Shown here one piece after another: positions 25,621-33,417 of a stretch of 64,000 nucleotides of DNA. Both the position numbers and the translations under genes were made by a program. The notes under the pieces were generated by a model. That model saw only the letters and a list, made by a program, of their open reading frames with translations. It made no database searches and was not told the origin of the DNA. This DNA is from VXRN01 sp965217725 (GTDB taxonomy: Bacteria > Chloroflexota > Dehalococcoidia > Lucifugimonadales > UBA1123), in assembly GCA_965217725.1 (NCBI GenBank), contig OZ244564.1, positions 2,976,001-3,040,000 of the forward strand, given 5' to 3'. Every line of letters begins with the position of its first letter. The stretch's first letter is position 1.

Positions 25621-26685
25621 ATGTTCGACCACCTGGAAATCAGGAACTTCAAGTCCGTCGAGCACCTCGCGCTAAACTGCCGACGGGTCAACGTCCTGAT
25701 TGGTGAGCCCAATACCGGGAAATCCAACATCCTGGAAGCACTTGGGCTGATCTCCTACGTCGGTCACTTCAATTCTCCGACTGACCTCCAGGCGTTCGTG
25801 AGATGCGACGAAGTCAGCAATCTATTCTACGATGGCGACCTCAGCAGAACGATCGAGATAACCCTGGGCAGAGAGGAGCCTTTCGGCGAACAATTCCAGC
25901 AACGATTTCGGGATCGCCTTCTACTACAGTTCTCGGACGGAACATTCCTTGGCGGCATTGAGGAGGAAGAGGTGACCCGGGATCTGGGGTCGAACGAAAC
26001 TGGTTCGTATAGGCAACAGGGCTACTCAATAACGGGAGACTACCAGTCTCTCCATGCCCATAAATTTAATCACTCTCGGGGGTCCGCGGACTCCTGCAAG
26101 TTCTACAGGTTCACTCCAAGGTCCATATTCCCTGAGAAAGCTAGCGCCTTCCTTATCCCGCCGTCCGGCGCGAACCTACTGTCCCTGTTGCTGCAGGATC
26201 GTGAGCTGGTAGCCGAAGTGGCGGCGCCGTTCCTGTCGAGAGGACTGCGATTGGGGCTGAGGCCGCAGGAGAACAAGATCGAGGTCTTGAAGGACTTCGA
26301 GAGTGTGATCGTCTCGCACCCATACCACCTGGCCTCGGATACGTTTCAGCGGCTGGTGTTCTACATGGCGGCGCTGCACACCAACTCAGACTCGGTTCTC
26401 GTCTTCGAAGAGCCCGAGGCGCACGCGTTCCCGTACTACACCAAGTACCTCGCCGAGAGAATCGCGCTGGACGAACGCGGTAACCAGTACTTCGTCTCAA
26501 CCCACAACCCGTACTTCCTGCTGCCGGTCCTGGAGAAGACCCTCGCCGATGACATCGCTATATTCATAACCTACTACGAGGACTACCGGACCAAGATCAT
26601 GCAGCTGCCGCCGGAGGACTTGGAGAGGATTTTTGACGAGATCGATGTTTTCTCCAACATCGAAACATTCCTCGAGGAACGATGA
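25621..26685 (+). CDS. AAA ATPase of OLD/ABC-like type, defence candidate
   Basis: 354 residues. Starts LEIRNFKSVEHL, the typical opening of RecF/OLD-like ATPases. Walker A GEPNTGKSN (28-36), Walker B VLVFEEPEAHAFP (~259), and switch His in FVSTHNPYFLLP. The middle is variable. There is no TOPRIM domain in this chain, but the next gene, overlapping by ATGA, supplies one, so the two together match the parts of an OLD-family nuclease. Family members act in anti-phage defence or repair. The upstream 650 bases are filled with repeats; no clear promoter was found. Confidence 0.85.
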   Translation: MFDHLEIRNFKSVEHLALNCRRVNVLIGEPNTGKSNILEALGLISYVGHFNSPTDLQAFVRCDEVSNLFYDGDLSRTIEITLGREEPFGEQFQQRFRDRLLLQFSDGTFLGGIEEEEVTRDLGSNETGSYRQQGYSITGDYQSLHAHKFNHSRGSADSCKFYRFTPRSIFPEKASAFLIPPSGANLLSLLLQDRELVAEVAAPFLSRGLRLGLRPQENKIEVLKDFESVIVSHPYHLASDTFQRLVFYMAALHTNSDSVLVFEEPEAHAFPYYTKYLAERIALDERGNQYFVSTHNPYFLLPVLEKTLADDIAIFITYYEDYRTKIMQLPPEDLERIFDEIDVFSNIETFLEER

Positions 26686-27149
26686 TCTACGTCGAATGCA
26701 AGCCCGACGGGGTTCTGGTTCGACACGTAACTGATCTATCCCGGAGACAGGTGGGCCACGAAATCCAGGGAAAGGGTGCAGTCTGCAATAGGCTGATGAA
26801 TAGCAGGGATCTTGTGGCGATGGTCGATGAAGACCCAGGGAAAACTCAGCCAAGATACATGAGGCAGCTCTCCCTGAGCCGGGAACATGTGGAATTAGGT
26901 CTGAAGCTCTACTACGACAGTCGTCGGAACAATCGAGTCGTTGTACTGTGTCCCAAACTTGAAGATTGGCTTCTGAGAGCTGTCAATGATATGGGGTTCG
27001 ACATAGAGAAGTACGGATTGCCGAGACGCGCCAATGCGCTCCACGGAGTAATCAATTCGGATGAGCGCAAGATTGAGAAAGTGCTTTCGGACCTGACCGA
27101 TTACGAGAGCCCACGACTCTTGGAATTGCACCGATTGCTGACCGCGTAA
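26682..27149 (+). CDS. TOPRIM-like protein coupled to the AAA ATPase
   Basis: 155 residues; ATG overlaps the ATPase stop by four bases. A TOPRIM pattern is readable: Glu5 in IYVECKPDG, the D-x-D pair Asp49/Asp51 in VAMVDEDPG, and LCPKLEDWLLRAV (89-101) resembling the conserved acidic stretch of small TOPRIM partners of AAA ATPases. These would bind metal for strand cleavage. The last 50 residues are basic and helical. Assignment is from motifs only and could not be confirmed by search. Stop is 12 bases before the next gene. Confidence 0.65.
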   Translation: MIYVECKPDGVLVRHVTDLSRRQVGHEIQGKGAVCNRLMNSRDLVAMVDEDPGKTQPRYMRQLSLSREHVELGLKLYYDSRRNNRVVVLCPKLEDWLLRAVNDMGFDIEKYGLPRRANALHGVINSDERKIEKVLSDLTDYESPRLLELHRLLTA

Positions 27150-27161
27150 GGAGCCCCCACA

Positions 27162-28277
27162 GTGAAGATAACCGACGTCAGAATCGAAGTCGTACGCCGT
27201 GCGTTGCCTGATACGGGGCTGGACTCGGACCTTGGCAGGTTCTCAGGCGACGTCGAACAGGGTGTGCTGCGGATACTGACCGATGAGGGCATCGAGGGCA
27301 ACTGCTTAGTCGGCGACTTCAGGGGCGGCGGACACGGCCAGTTCGGCCCAATTCTCAACGTGCTCAAGCCGGAGATCATGGGCCGCAGCCCGTTCGAGCG
27401 CGAACGGCTGTGGAGCAGGCTCCCCATTCTCAGCGGCAGGCGCGGCCTCTCTATGAACGCCTGGGCGCCCGTCGACGTCGCGCTGTGGGACATCGCGGGC
27501 AAGACCGCGGGCGTGCCCGTCCACAGCCTGCTCGGCACCCGTCGATACGAGACCGAAGTCTATGCGACCTACCCGCCGCGTCACGAGAGCCCTGCCGACT
27601 ACGTCGGCGAGGCAATGCAGATACAGGCTGCCGGCCACCGTGCGTACAAGATTCATCCCGGAGTCATGGACACGGCCACCGTCTTCGAGATGATGGCGAA
27701 TGTCAGGGATGTCGTGGGCGACGACATGGAGCTCATGCTCGATCCCAACAACGGGTACGACTTCCGCAAGGCGCTCGACGTCGGCAGCGCGGTGGACGAC
27801 CTCGGATTCTACTGGTACGAGGACCCGATTCCGCCGCACGAGTACGACAACATCGCGGAGCTCAGCAGGCGGCTTATCACGCCGCTGTGCATGAGCGATA
27901 AGCCCGAGAACCAGTTCCAGACCGGGTATCACTACATACGGCACAACGCCGTCCGGCTGGTGCGGGGGACTGCGCGCAAGCTGGGCATCACAGGACTGAA
28001 GAAGCTGTGTTCCATGGCCGAAGGCTTCGGCGTCAACTGCGAGATCGGCACGGCAGGCAACTCGCTGCTCAACATAGCCAACCTGCACGTGATCTCCTCG
28101 GTGCAGAACTGCGCATACTACGAGTACTGGATGCCGACCGAGGCCCACCAGTTCGGCCTGGTCGAGGACATCGCGCTCAACGATAGCGGCGTCCTGGAGG
28201 CTCCGACAAAGCCGGGGCTGGGCTTCGATCTCGACTGGGACTGGATAAACGCCCACCGGGTGGCGACGCTCGACTAG
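27162..28277 (+). CDS. mandelate racemase/muconate-lactonizing family dehydratase (enolase superfamily)
   Basis: 371 residues, full length. N-terminal capping domain (MKITDVRIEVVRR...) then a beta/alpha barrel: SMNAWAPVDVALWDIAGKTAGVPV, YKIHPG with the KxH pair, metal ligands Asp in LMLDPNNGY and Glu in YWYEDPIPPHEYDN, and CEIGTAGNS. These enzymes abstract a proton alpha to a carboxylate, mostly as sugar-acid dehydratases. Substrate cannot be fixed. AAGGAGCC precedes the GTG start. It ends tail-to-tail with a second family member, sharing CTAG at 28274-28277. Confidence 0.88.
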   Translation: MKITDVRIEVVRRALPDTGLDSDLGRFSGDVEQGVLRILTDEGIEGNCLVGDFRGGGHGQFGPILNVLKPEIMGRSPFERERLWSRLPILSGRRGLSMNAWAPVDVALWDIAGKTAGVPVHSLLGTRRYETEVYATYPPRHESPADYVGEAMQIQAAGHRAYKIHPGVMDTATVFEMMANVRDVVGDDMELMLDPNNGYDFRKALDVGSAVDDLGFYWYEDPIPPHEYDNIAELSRRLITPLCMSDKPENQFQTGYHYIRHNAVRLVRGTARKLGITGLKKLCSMAEGFGVNCEIGTAGNSLLNIANLHVISSVQNCAYYEYWMPTEAHQFGLVEDIALNDSGVLEAPTKPGLGFDLDWDWINAHRVATLD

Positions 28278-29323
28278 AGAAGCTCCTCGTTCAGGATGAC
28301 TCCGAATCCGGGCTGGTCGGACGGTTGGGTAAAACCTCTTTCAGGGAACGGCTCGCCAAGCCATAGCTCGTCCTTCGGCGCGTCTCGCATTCCGGGCAGC
28401 ACCTCGGCTAAGTCCGTGCAGTCCGACGCGGCTATCAGGTGAAGTCCCCACACCTCTCCGCCCCTATGGGGCGCTACGGGAATGTCGTGCTCCCTCGCAA
28501 TGTCCAGGATTCTCAGGCCAGCGGTGATGCCGCCGCACCAGGTGATGTCGGGCTGCCACAGGTCCATCGCTCCCGCCCTGGCCACATCGCCGAATCCTAT
28601 GTGCGTGAACTCATGCTCGCCGCCCGCGATCAGGGTCGGCTTCACTAGCGGCCTCAGCGCAGCCTGGCCCTCGAGATCGTCCGGCGTCAGCACGTCCTCG
28701 AACCAGAATATGTCGTACAGCTCCAGAAGCTCGGCCATGCGGACAGTCGTATCCGAGTCCCACGTCATGTAGGTATCGATCATCAGCCGAGCGTCAGGCC
28801 CCATGATCTCGCGGGCGCGGGCGGCCGACTGCTCGGCGGTCTCGAAGTCGGCCGGGTCTCCTGTCCAGCGATGCGGGAACTTGTGCGCGGTAAAGCCCAT
28901 CCCGCTGTACCACTCCGGGTCTCCGCCGGTCGCGTAGGCACGAATCGTCCCCTTCGTTCTCGGGCCGATGACGGCGTGGACGGGCACGCCCTCCGACCTG
29001 GCCAGCAGGTCCCACAGCGCGAGGTCGATACCGCTCAGCGCCATCACCCCAACGCCCTTCCGACCGTATGGGATGGACTCGTAGTACAGCGCGTCCCAGG
29101 CGCTGAAGATGCCGTCCCTGTCATCGAGCTTGCGCCCGACAAGCAGGTCGCGCATGTGCCCGTTGACGATCTCAACCGCCGCCTTGCCTCCGCCACCGTA
29201 GCCGAAGCCGACCTCGCCGGTGTCCGACTCCACGCACACCACAATCTGCCACAGATGAGTCCTCCACGACGGCGCCACATGCCTGTAGTTCGGATAGACG
29301 GCTTTCACGTCTGCGATGTGCAT
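28274..29323 (-). CDS. mandelate racemase family dehydratase (rhamnonate-dehydratase-like)
   Basis: 349 residues. MHIADVKAVYPNYRH at the capping domain, ALSGIDLALWDLLARSEGVPV, AHKFPHRW after the first barrel strand, Asp in LMIDTYMTWDS, Glu in FWFEDVLTPDD, Glu in AGGEHEFT and the His of PVAPHRGGE. The metal triad is thus D-E-E, and the His/HRGGE pattern resembles rhamnonate or related sugar-acid dehydratases. It is only distantly like the convergent gene at 27162, so the pair may act on different steps of one sugar-acid pathway. Confidence 0.88.
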   Translation of the reverse strand: MHIADVKAVYPNYRHVAPSWRTHLWQIVVCVESDTGEVGFGYGGGGKAAVEIVNGHMRDLLVGRKLDDRDGIFSAWDALYYESIPYGRKGVGVMALSGIDLALWDLLARSEGVPVHAVIGPRTKGTIRAYATGGDPEWYSGMGFTAHKFPHRWTGDPADFETAEQSAARAREIMGPDARLMIDTYMTWDSDTTVRMAELLELYDIFWFEDVLTPDDLEGQAALRPLVKPTLIAGGEHEFTHIGFGDVARAGAMDLWQPDITWCGGITAGLRILDIAREHDIPVAPHRGGEVWGLHLIAASDCTDLAEVLPGMRDAPKDELWLGEPFPERGFTQPSDQPGFGVILNEELL

Positions 29324-29501
29324 GAGTCAAGCTCCTGGACTGCGAGGGGCTGCGGGTTTCCTATGCATGGTACAACGGCGCGCTGAGTCGGGAAATGGCA
29401 GCGAGGATATCAGACCCCGTCGCGGTCGAAATGTTCACACGTCTGCACAATGAGGCCAAGTTCGACCAATATAAGCTACAATTCAGGAGGAGAAACGACC
29501 A

Positions 29502-30248
29502 ATGTCCTTAGTTATCGAAACCACAGACGACTTCATACGTGCACTGCGCGAGAACGAGGAGTTTCAAGCTGCAGCAAGGCGCGAGCTATTGACGCAGGAC
29601 CTGCTGGACCTTCCAAAGGAATTCAGCGAGTTCAAAGCGGAAACAGATAAGCGATTCGACAGCGTAGATAAGCGATTCGACAGCGTAGATAAGCGATTCG
29701 ACAGCGTAGATAAGCGATTCGACAGCGTAGATAAGCGATTCGACAGCATCAGTGAAAGCCTGGAAAGGCTGACGACCAGCGTGGGTGACATACGAGGGGC
29801 TGCGCTGGAGAGCAAGATGCCCACGAGGTTGCGCCAGAGGCTGGCCGCAGCAATCGGTCTGACAGGCCCTAGAACACTCTGGCTGGCGGAGCACTATGTT
29901 CAGCCACCCAGCAGGGCGGAAGAGTTCGAGACGAGCAAAGAACGAGCTGTCGCCGAGAGTCAGATCACGGCTGACGAAGCCGAACGGCTAACCGACACAG
30001 ACATGGTCATGCAGGCCACCAACGCCCAGGACGACAGGATACATATCGCGGTGGAAGCGTCCGGTGTTATTGGCAGAAGGGACATCAGCCGCGCTCGCGA
30101 ATCTGCAAGCATACTGAAGAAGATGTTTGGAGGAGACGCCATCGCGGCCGTGTACGGTTTCAGCATTGAGCCGGTGCAGATAGAGCAGGCCAGGGCAAAG
30201 GACGACATGGCAGAAGTCCATGTATTCTTGGAAACCGGGAGGTTATGA
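29502..30248 (+). CDS. coiled-coil protein with nuclease-like C-terminal domain, second member
   Basis: 248 residues; AGGAGGAG before the ATG and a TACAAT box at 29477-29482. N-terminus (DDFIRALRENEEFQAAARRELLTQDLLDLP) is homologous to the protein at 11367. A coiled coil made of exact KRFDSVD heptads follows (residues 50-83), then a globular domain with TDTDMVMQA and RIHIAVEASG, the D...E-x-S arrangement also seen in the first member. Function unknown; regulated assembly of a nuclease-like domain by a tunable coiled coil is inference. Confidence 0.72.
   Translation: MSLVIETTDDFIRALRENEEFQAAARRELLTQDLLDLPKEFSEFKAETDKRFDSVDKRFDSVDKRFDSVDKRFDSVDKRFDSISESLERLTTSVGDIRGAALESKMPTRLRQRLAAAIGLTGPRTLWLAEHYVQPPSRAEEFETSKERAVAESQITADEAERLTDTDMVMQATNAQDDRIHIAVEASGVIGRRDISRARESASILKKMFGGDAIAAVYGFSIEPVQIEQARAKDDMAEVHVFLETGRL
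29647..29751 (+). repeat. 21-bp in-frame tandem repeat (five copies)
   Basis: Five consecutive units of GATAAGCGATTCGACAGCGTA, four identical and the last ending ATC. Each encodes one coiled-coil heptad (DKRFDSV). Copy number could change by slippage without breaking frame. Confidence 0.92.
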
Positions 30249-30327
30249 GACCCTCGAGAGATGTGACCTTTCCAAGGTCGCATTCCACGAAAACCAAGAG
30301 TGGCGATTGTGCCCCTGCTACTCCCAC

Positions 30328-30879
30328 TTAACTGAAGTCCAGTTCCTCAACAAGATCCCGAAATCTGCGGACCCACCTCCGAATCTCACGAGGATTCCGG
30401 TCGCAAAGTTTCTTGAGTTGTACTTCAAGGACGGTTGCCTGCACGCGTGTCGAAACCGTACTGAACCAAACGAGCTTAGGACTCCTACCTGCGGTCGACC
30501 TCGTAGTGCCATCGCGATGCTCCATGAGCCTTTCGCGAAGCTCACGTGTTTGACCTGCATAGAAGCTGCCATCATCCAGCTTTAGGACGTAGACATAGAA
30601 CTCGTCCGCTTCGGCGTCCTTAGCCTCCCACGCATCCGAGTGCTCCCTTCGATAAGTCTTCCTCGATTTGGTGGGCTTTGCCGGCTCCGTCGGTCTGCAA
30701 TCGAGGCATGCGCTGTAGCTCGAGCTCTTCCCCCGTCCGCATCCTGGGCAGTCGTCAACGTCTCCGTTCTGAAACGCCTGATAGTGGTCATAACAGTAGA
30801 TGTGTCTACCCCTGACGCGCTTACGGCAGTCCCAGAACTTGCAGCTCTTGCCGTGCACATTTCGACGACTCATAACCAT
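30328..30879 (-). CDS. GIY-YIG nuclease-domain protein with N-terminal zinc fingers
   Basis: 183 residues. The N-terminal 60 residues hold Cys/His groups (KSCKFWDCRK...YCYDH and DCPGCGR...SACLDCR) suited to one or two zinc sites. The C-terminal half is a GIY-YIG domain: FYVYVLKLDDGSFYAGQT, the Arg-containing RELRERLMEHRDG helix, and the metal-binding Glu of VLEVQLKKL. It may cut DNA; the zinc part could give binding specificity. Two ATGs (30879, 30873) are possible starts. Confidence 0.82.
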   Translation of the reverse strand: MVMSRRNVHGKSCKFWDCRKRVRGRHIYCYDHYQAFQNGDVDDCPGCGRGKSSSYSACLDCRPTEPAKPTKSRKTYRREHSDAWEAKDAEADEFYVYVLKLDDGSFYAGQTRELRERLMEHRDGTTRSTAGRSPKLVWFSTVSTRVQATVLEVQLKKLCDRNPREIRRWVRRFRDLVEELDFS

Positions 30880-30959
30880 GCTGGTGCTCCGACCCTTTCA
30901 AGATGCAACGTGTGTGTCAATCAGACAGTCGACCTGAGACGAGCTAAAGGTAGGAATGC

Positions 30960-31190
30960 CTATAGCCTACTACCATTCTGTCCAACTATAGAGAACCACT
31001 CTTGGTCCTCATAACAATCTGGCTTGGTGATACTTCCCGTCCTTTGTGGTGTTGTGTTTCGGATGATGGAGAGGCCGTCAATTTCTACCAGTGCCTCCTG
31101 TCCGCTGTACAGCGCATGAAAATGAGGCGGCTCGTGGTCGGGAATGTGCATACGGATGATGATGCCATAGAAGCGACAGAGTTCAGGCAT
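30960..31190 (-). CDS. DUF4160 family protein
   Basis: 76 residues from ATG 31190 (MPELCRFYGIIIRMHIPDHEPPHFHALY). The DHEPPHFH motif is the DUF4160 signature. After ~50 residues the sequence leaves the usual pattern (the expected helix with W-x-x-x-H-x-x-E-L is absent), so the C-terminus may be altered. It overlaps the DUF2442 gene by eight bases. The pair is widespread and behaves like a toxin-antitoxin module in its distribution; which partner is toxic is not settled. Confidence 0.75.
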   Translation of the reverse strand: MPELCRFYGIIIRMHIPDHEPPHFHALYSGQEALVEIDGLSIIRNTTPQRTGSITKPDCYEDQEWFSIVGQNGSRL

Positions 31191-31491
31191 CGCCGATTGC
31201 GACTTCGGCCTCGTCGGGCAGCTCCTCCCAGGACTTGCCAGTGAGCTCCATGTACAAGGCGAAGCGACACATGTCGATGTCGTCATCCCATGCTATCGCG
31301 CCGTATGGGTCTATACCCACCCTCTCGAAGTTCCCCGGCTCATTCCAAGCCTTGAATACCCCTTTTCCTGCCAGGTGGGACAGATCGATCTCACCCGACT
31401 CGCCATCGTCATACTCTATCCAGATTCTGTATCCGGGCAGCGGTCTGACTTCAGTGGGTCGAACCAATCTATGCCTCCCTCTGCGTCGCAT
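31183..31491 (-). CDS. DUF2442 family protein
   Basis: 102 residues. RPTEVRPLPGYRIWIEYDDGESGEIDLSHLAGKGVFKAW followed by FERVGIDPYGAIAWDDDIDMCRFALYMELTG is a clear DUF2442 pattern. These are small proteins, often in pairs with DUF4160. The first ten basic residues may not belong to the protein, but no better start is visible. Overlap with the downstream gene implies translational coupling. Confidence 0.8.
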   Translation of the reverse strand: MRRRGRHRLVRPTEVRPLPGYRIWIEYDDGESGEIDLSHLAGKGVFKAWNEPGNFERVGIDPYGAIAWDDDIDMCRFALYMELTGKSWEELPDEAEVAIGDA

Positions 31492-31627
31492 CCAGTCGAG
31501 TAACGATTGCGGGCCCGGTTGATGACAGGATCAGTGCAACAACTCGACTCGTCGTACGATAGGGTAGAATTATACACTGGTCGACACACCGACCAGCTTC
31601 TAGCATTCACCGCCGGAGGATTCCGAT

Positions 31628-32410
31628 ATGTCCTACGAGATGATCCTGAGCGAGGTCAGGGGCCGGGTTGGCCTCATCACCATGAACCGGCCCGACAGGC
31701 TCAACGCCATGAACCCGCAGATGAACCACGAGATCCGTCAGCAGATCGCTGAGTGGAACGCCGACGACTCGGTGGGGGCGATCGTGTGGACAGGCGCGGG
31801 AAGAGGATTCTGCGCCGGCGCCGACATCGGACGCTTCGAGGCCAGACGCGACGGGCAGACCTCCGACGATGTCGTGCCCGCGCCGGAAGACAGCTGGCAC
31901 GAGATGGTAAAGGCGGCCAAGCCGATCATCGCCGCGATCAACGGCGTGGCGATCGGAGAGGGGCTGACCCGCACGCTGCCCTGCGACATTCGCATAGCGT
32001 CCGAGAGCGCCCGGCTGTCCTTCAGGTTCGTCCGAGTCGGCCTGACGCCGGAGTTCGCGTCCACGCACTACGCTCCCTACCTGATCGGTCTGGGGCGCAC
32101 CCTGGAGTACATGCTCAGGGGCAACCTCATCCCCGCAGACGAGGCCCTGAACGCCGGGCTGGTCAACTACGTCTATCCGGACGACGAGATGCTGGAGAAG
32201 GCCGTCGAGCTCGCCACCGAGATAGCAGACAACCCGATCTGGCAGCTTGCGCAGGTCAAGAAGCTGGTGCACCAGGACTACCTCGAGCACGACGTGGACA
32301 AGGTGCTTGCGGACGAGGGTGTCATCTTCAGGACCTCGATGGACACGGACGCCCACAGGGAAGCGCTGCAGGCGTTCCGCGAAAAGCGCCCCCCCAACTT
32401 CAATGGGTAA
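31628..32410 (+). CDS. enoyl-CoA hydratase/isomerase family protein
   Basis: 260 residues; CGGAGGA before the ATG. Crotonase fold: VGLITMNRPDRLNAMN at the start, the first oxyanion-hole block GRGFCAGADIGRFEA (~58-72) and second KPIIAAINGVAIGEGLTRTLPCDIRIAS (~98-125). It should act on an acyl-CoA in fatty-acid or aromatic-acid breakdown; exact substrate unknown. The positions usually taken by Glu in the active site are hard to assign with certainty. Stop overlaps the start of the next gene (ATGGGTAA). Confidence 0.9.
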   Translation: MSYEMILSEVRGRVGLITMNRPDRLNAMNPQMNHEIRQQIAEWNADDSVGAIVWTGAGRGFCAGADIGRFEARRDGQTSDDVVPAPEDSWHEMVKAAKPIIAAINGVAIGEGLTRTLPCDIRIASESARLSFRFVRVGLTPEFASTHYAPYLIGLGRTLEYMLRGNLIPADEALNAGLVNYVYPDDEMLEKAVELATEIADNPIWQLAQVKKLVHQDYLEHDVDKVLADEGVIFRTSMDTDAHREALQAFREKRPPNFNG

Positions 32411-33167
32411 TGGGGGTAATGGGGCCAGTGGGGTTAACGGGGCTGGTGGGGCTGACCGTCCGCTCGTTGCGATAACCGGCGGCGAGGTAGATGTCCACCT
32501 CCAGCGTTACGTGGATGCGGTCGAACGCTCCGGCGGCGAGCCGTGGGTGCTGACACCCGACAGCGATGTCACGCCGTCTGAGGTCATCCACCGCGCGGGG
32601 GCTCTCGTACTGACGGGTGGCGGCGACATCGAACCTTGCCGGTACGGTGAGCAGCCTTCCAGCGAGATCGACTACATGCCGTTCGATAGCGCGCGGGACG
32701 AAATGGAGCTATCCATCACGCGCGCCGCTCTCGACGACGATCTACCGATATACGGAGTCTGCCGCGGGATGCAGCTTCTCAACGTGGCAATGGGCGGCAG
32801 CATGGTCCAGCACCTGGACGGGCACTCCGGAACCTACCTGGGTGACAATGAGTGGGAGGCATCGTACCACCACATCTACATCTCCCCAGGCAGCAAGCTG
32901 GCGGCGGTGGTCGGGTCCGGCGGGTTCGTCCGGGTCAACAGCCTCCATCACCAGGGAGTCAGGGAAGCCCAGAAGTCGCCGCACCTGCTCGCGTCGGCGT
33001 ACTCGCTTGACGACGGGCTGATAGAGGCCCTCGAAAGCCCCCGTCACAGGTGGGTGATAGCCGTGCAGTTCCACCCTGAACGGCGAATGGAAGTGCCTCC
33101 GCACTTCGACCGGCTGTTTCAGTCGCTGATTGAGCGCGCGGCGGAGCGTCTCGCTGCTACAACATAG
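32403..33167 (+). CDS. class I glutamine amidotransferase-like hydrolase (peptidase C26, PuuD-like)
   Basis: 254 residues from ATG 32403, overlapping the hydratase gene by eight bases. The first ~18 residues are low-complexity Gly/Asn from a G-rich stretch; the enzyme begins at RPLVAITGGE. Nucleophile Cys in YGVCRGMQLLN (~118), His/Glu in VQFHPERR complete the triad; SLHHQGV is typical of gamma-glutamyl-GABA hydrolases. It probably hydrolyses a gamma-glutamyl amide. Pairing with an acyl-CoA enzyme suggests amine or carboxylate catabolism, but this is weak. Confidence 0.87.
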   Translation: MGNGGNGASGVNGAGGADRPLVAITGGEVDVHLQRYVDAVERSGGEPWVLTPDSDVTPSEVIHRAGALVLTGGGDIEPCRYGEQPSSEIDYMPFDSARDEMELSITRAALDDDLPIYGVCRGMQLLNVAMGGSMVQHLDGHSGTYLGDNEWEASYHHIYISPGSKLAAVVGSGGFVRVNSLHHQGVREAQKSPHLLASAYSLDDGLIEALESPRHRWVIAVQFHPERRMEVPPHFDRLFQSLIERAAERLAATT

Positions 33168-33230
33168 CTGATTCGGCGTGAATTCGCCGGATTTACGTTT
33201 GTACAGCGTCAAGAAAACGCTCAAAAATGT

Positions 33231-33236
33231 TATAAT
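33231..33236 (+). promoter_or_regulatory. -10 box, likely gyrA promoter
   Basis: Perfect TATAAT in an AT-rich patch 182 bases before gyrA; the region around -35 (GTCAAG) is only weakly similar to TTGACA. No other gene starts in between. Confidence 0.5.
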
Positions 33237-33417
33237 ATCCGTAATCGGATGCACTTCAAACTCCCCTTGACGGCACCCTCTCAAATTGCCCGCTCCGGGT
33301 TGTGTCCTGGAGCCTTGCGATGCCTGAAAACCGGCACCGGATGAGTCCTCTGCGGATTTTCAGCCCCCCATCGCGACCCGAATACGGGTGCAGGGCGCGC
33401 CCTGCTAGGAGCTCTTC

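Noticed and set aside
27306..28256. 316-codon minus-strand frame
   Set aside because: Antisense of the dehydratase at 27162.
29647..29751. Regular repeats as a CRISPR array
   Set aside because: Units are contiguous without spacers and lie in frame in a coding sequence.
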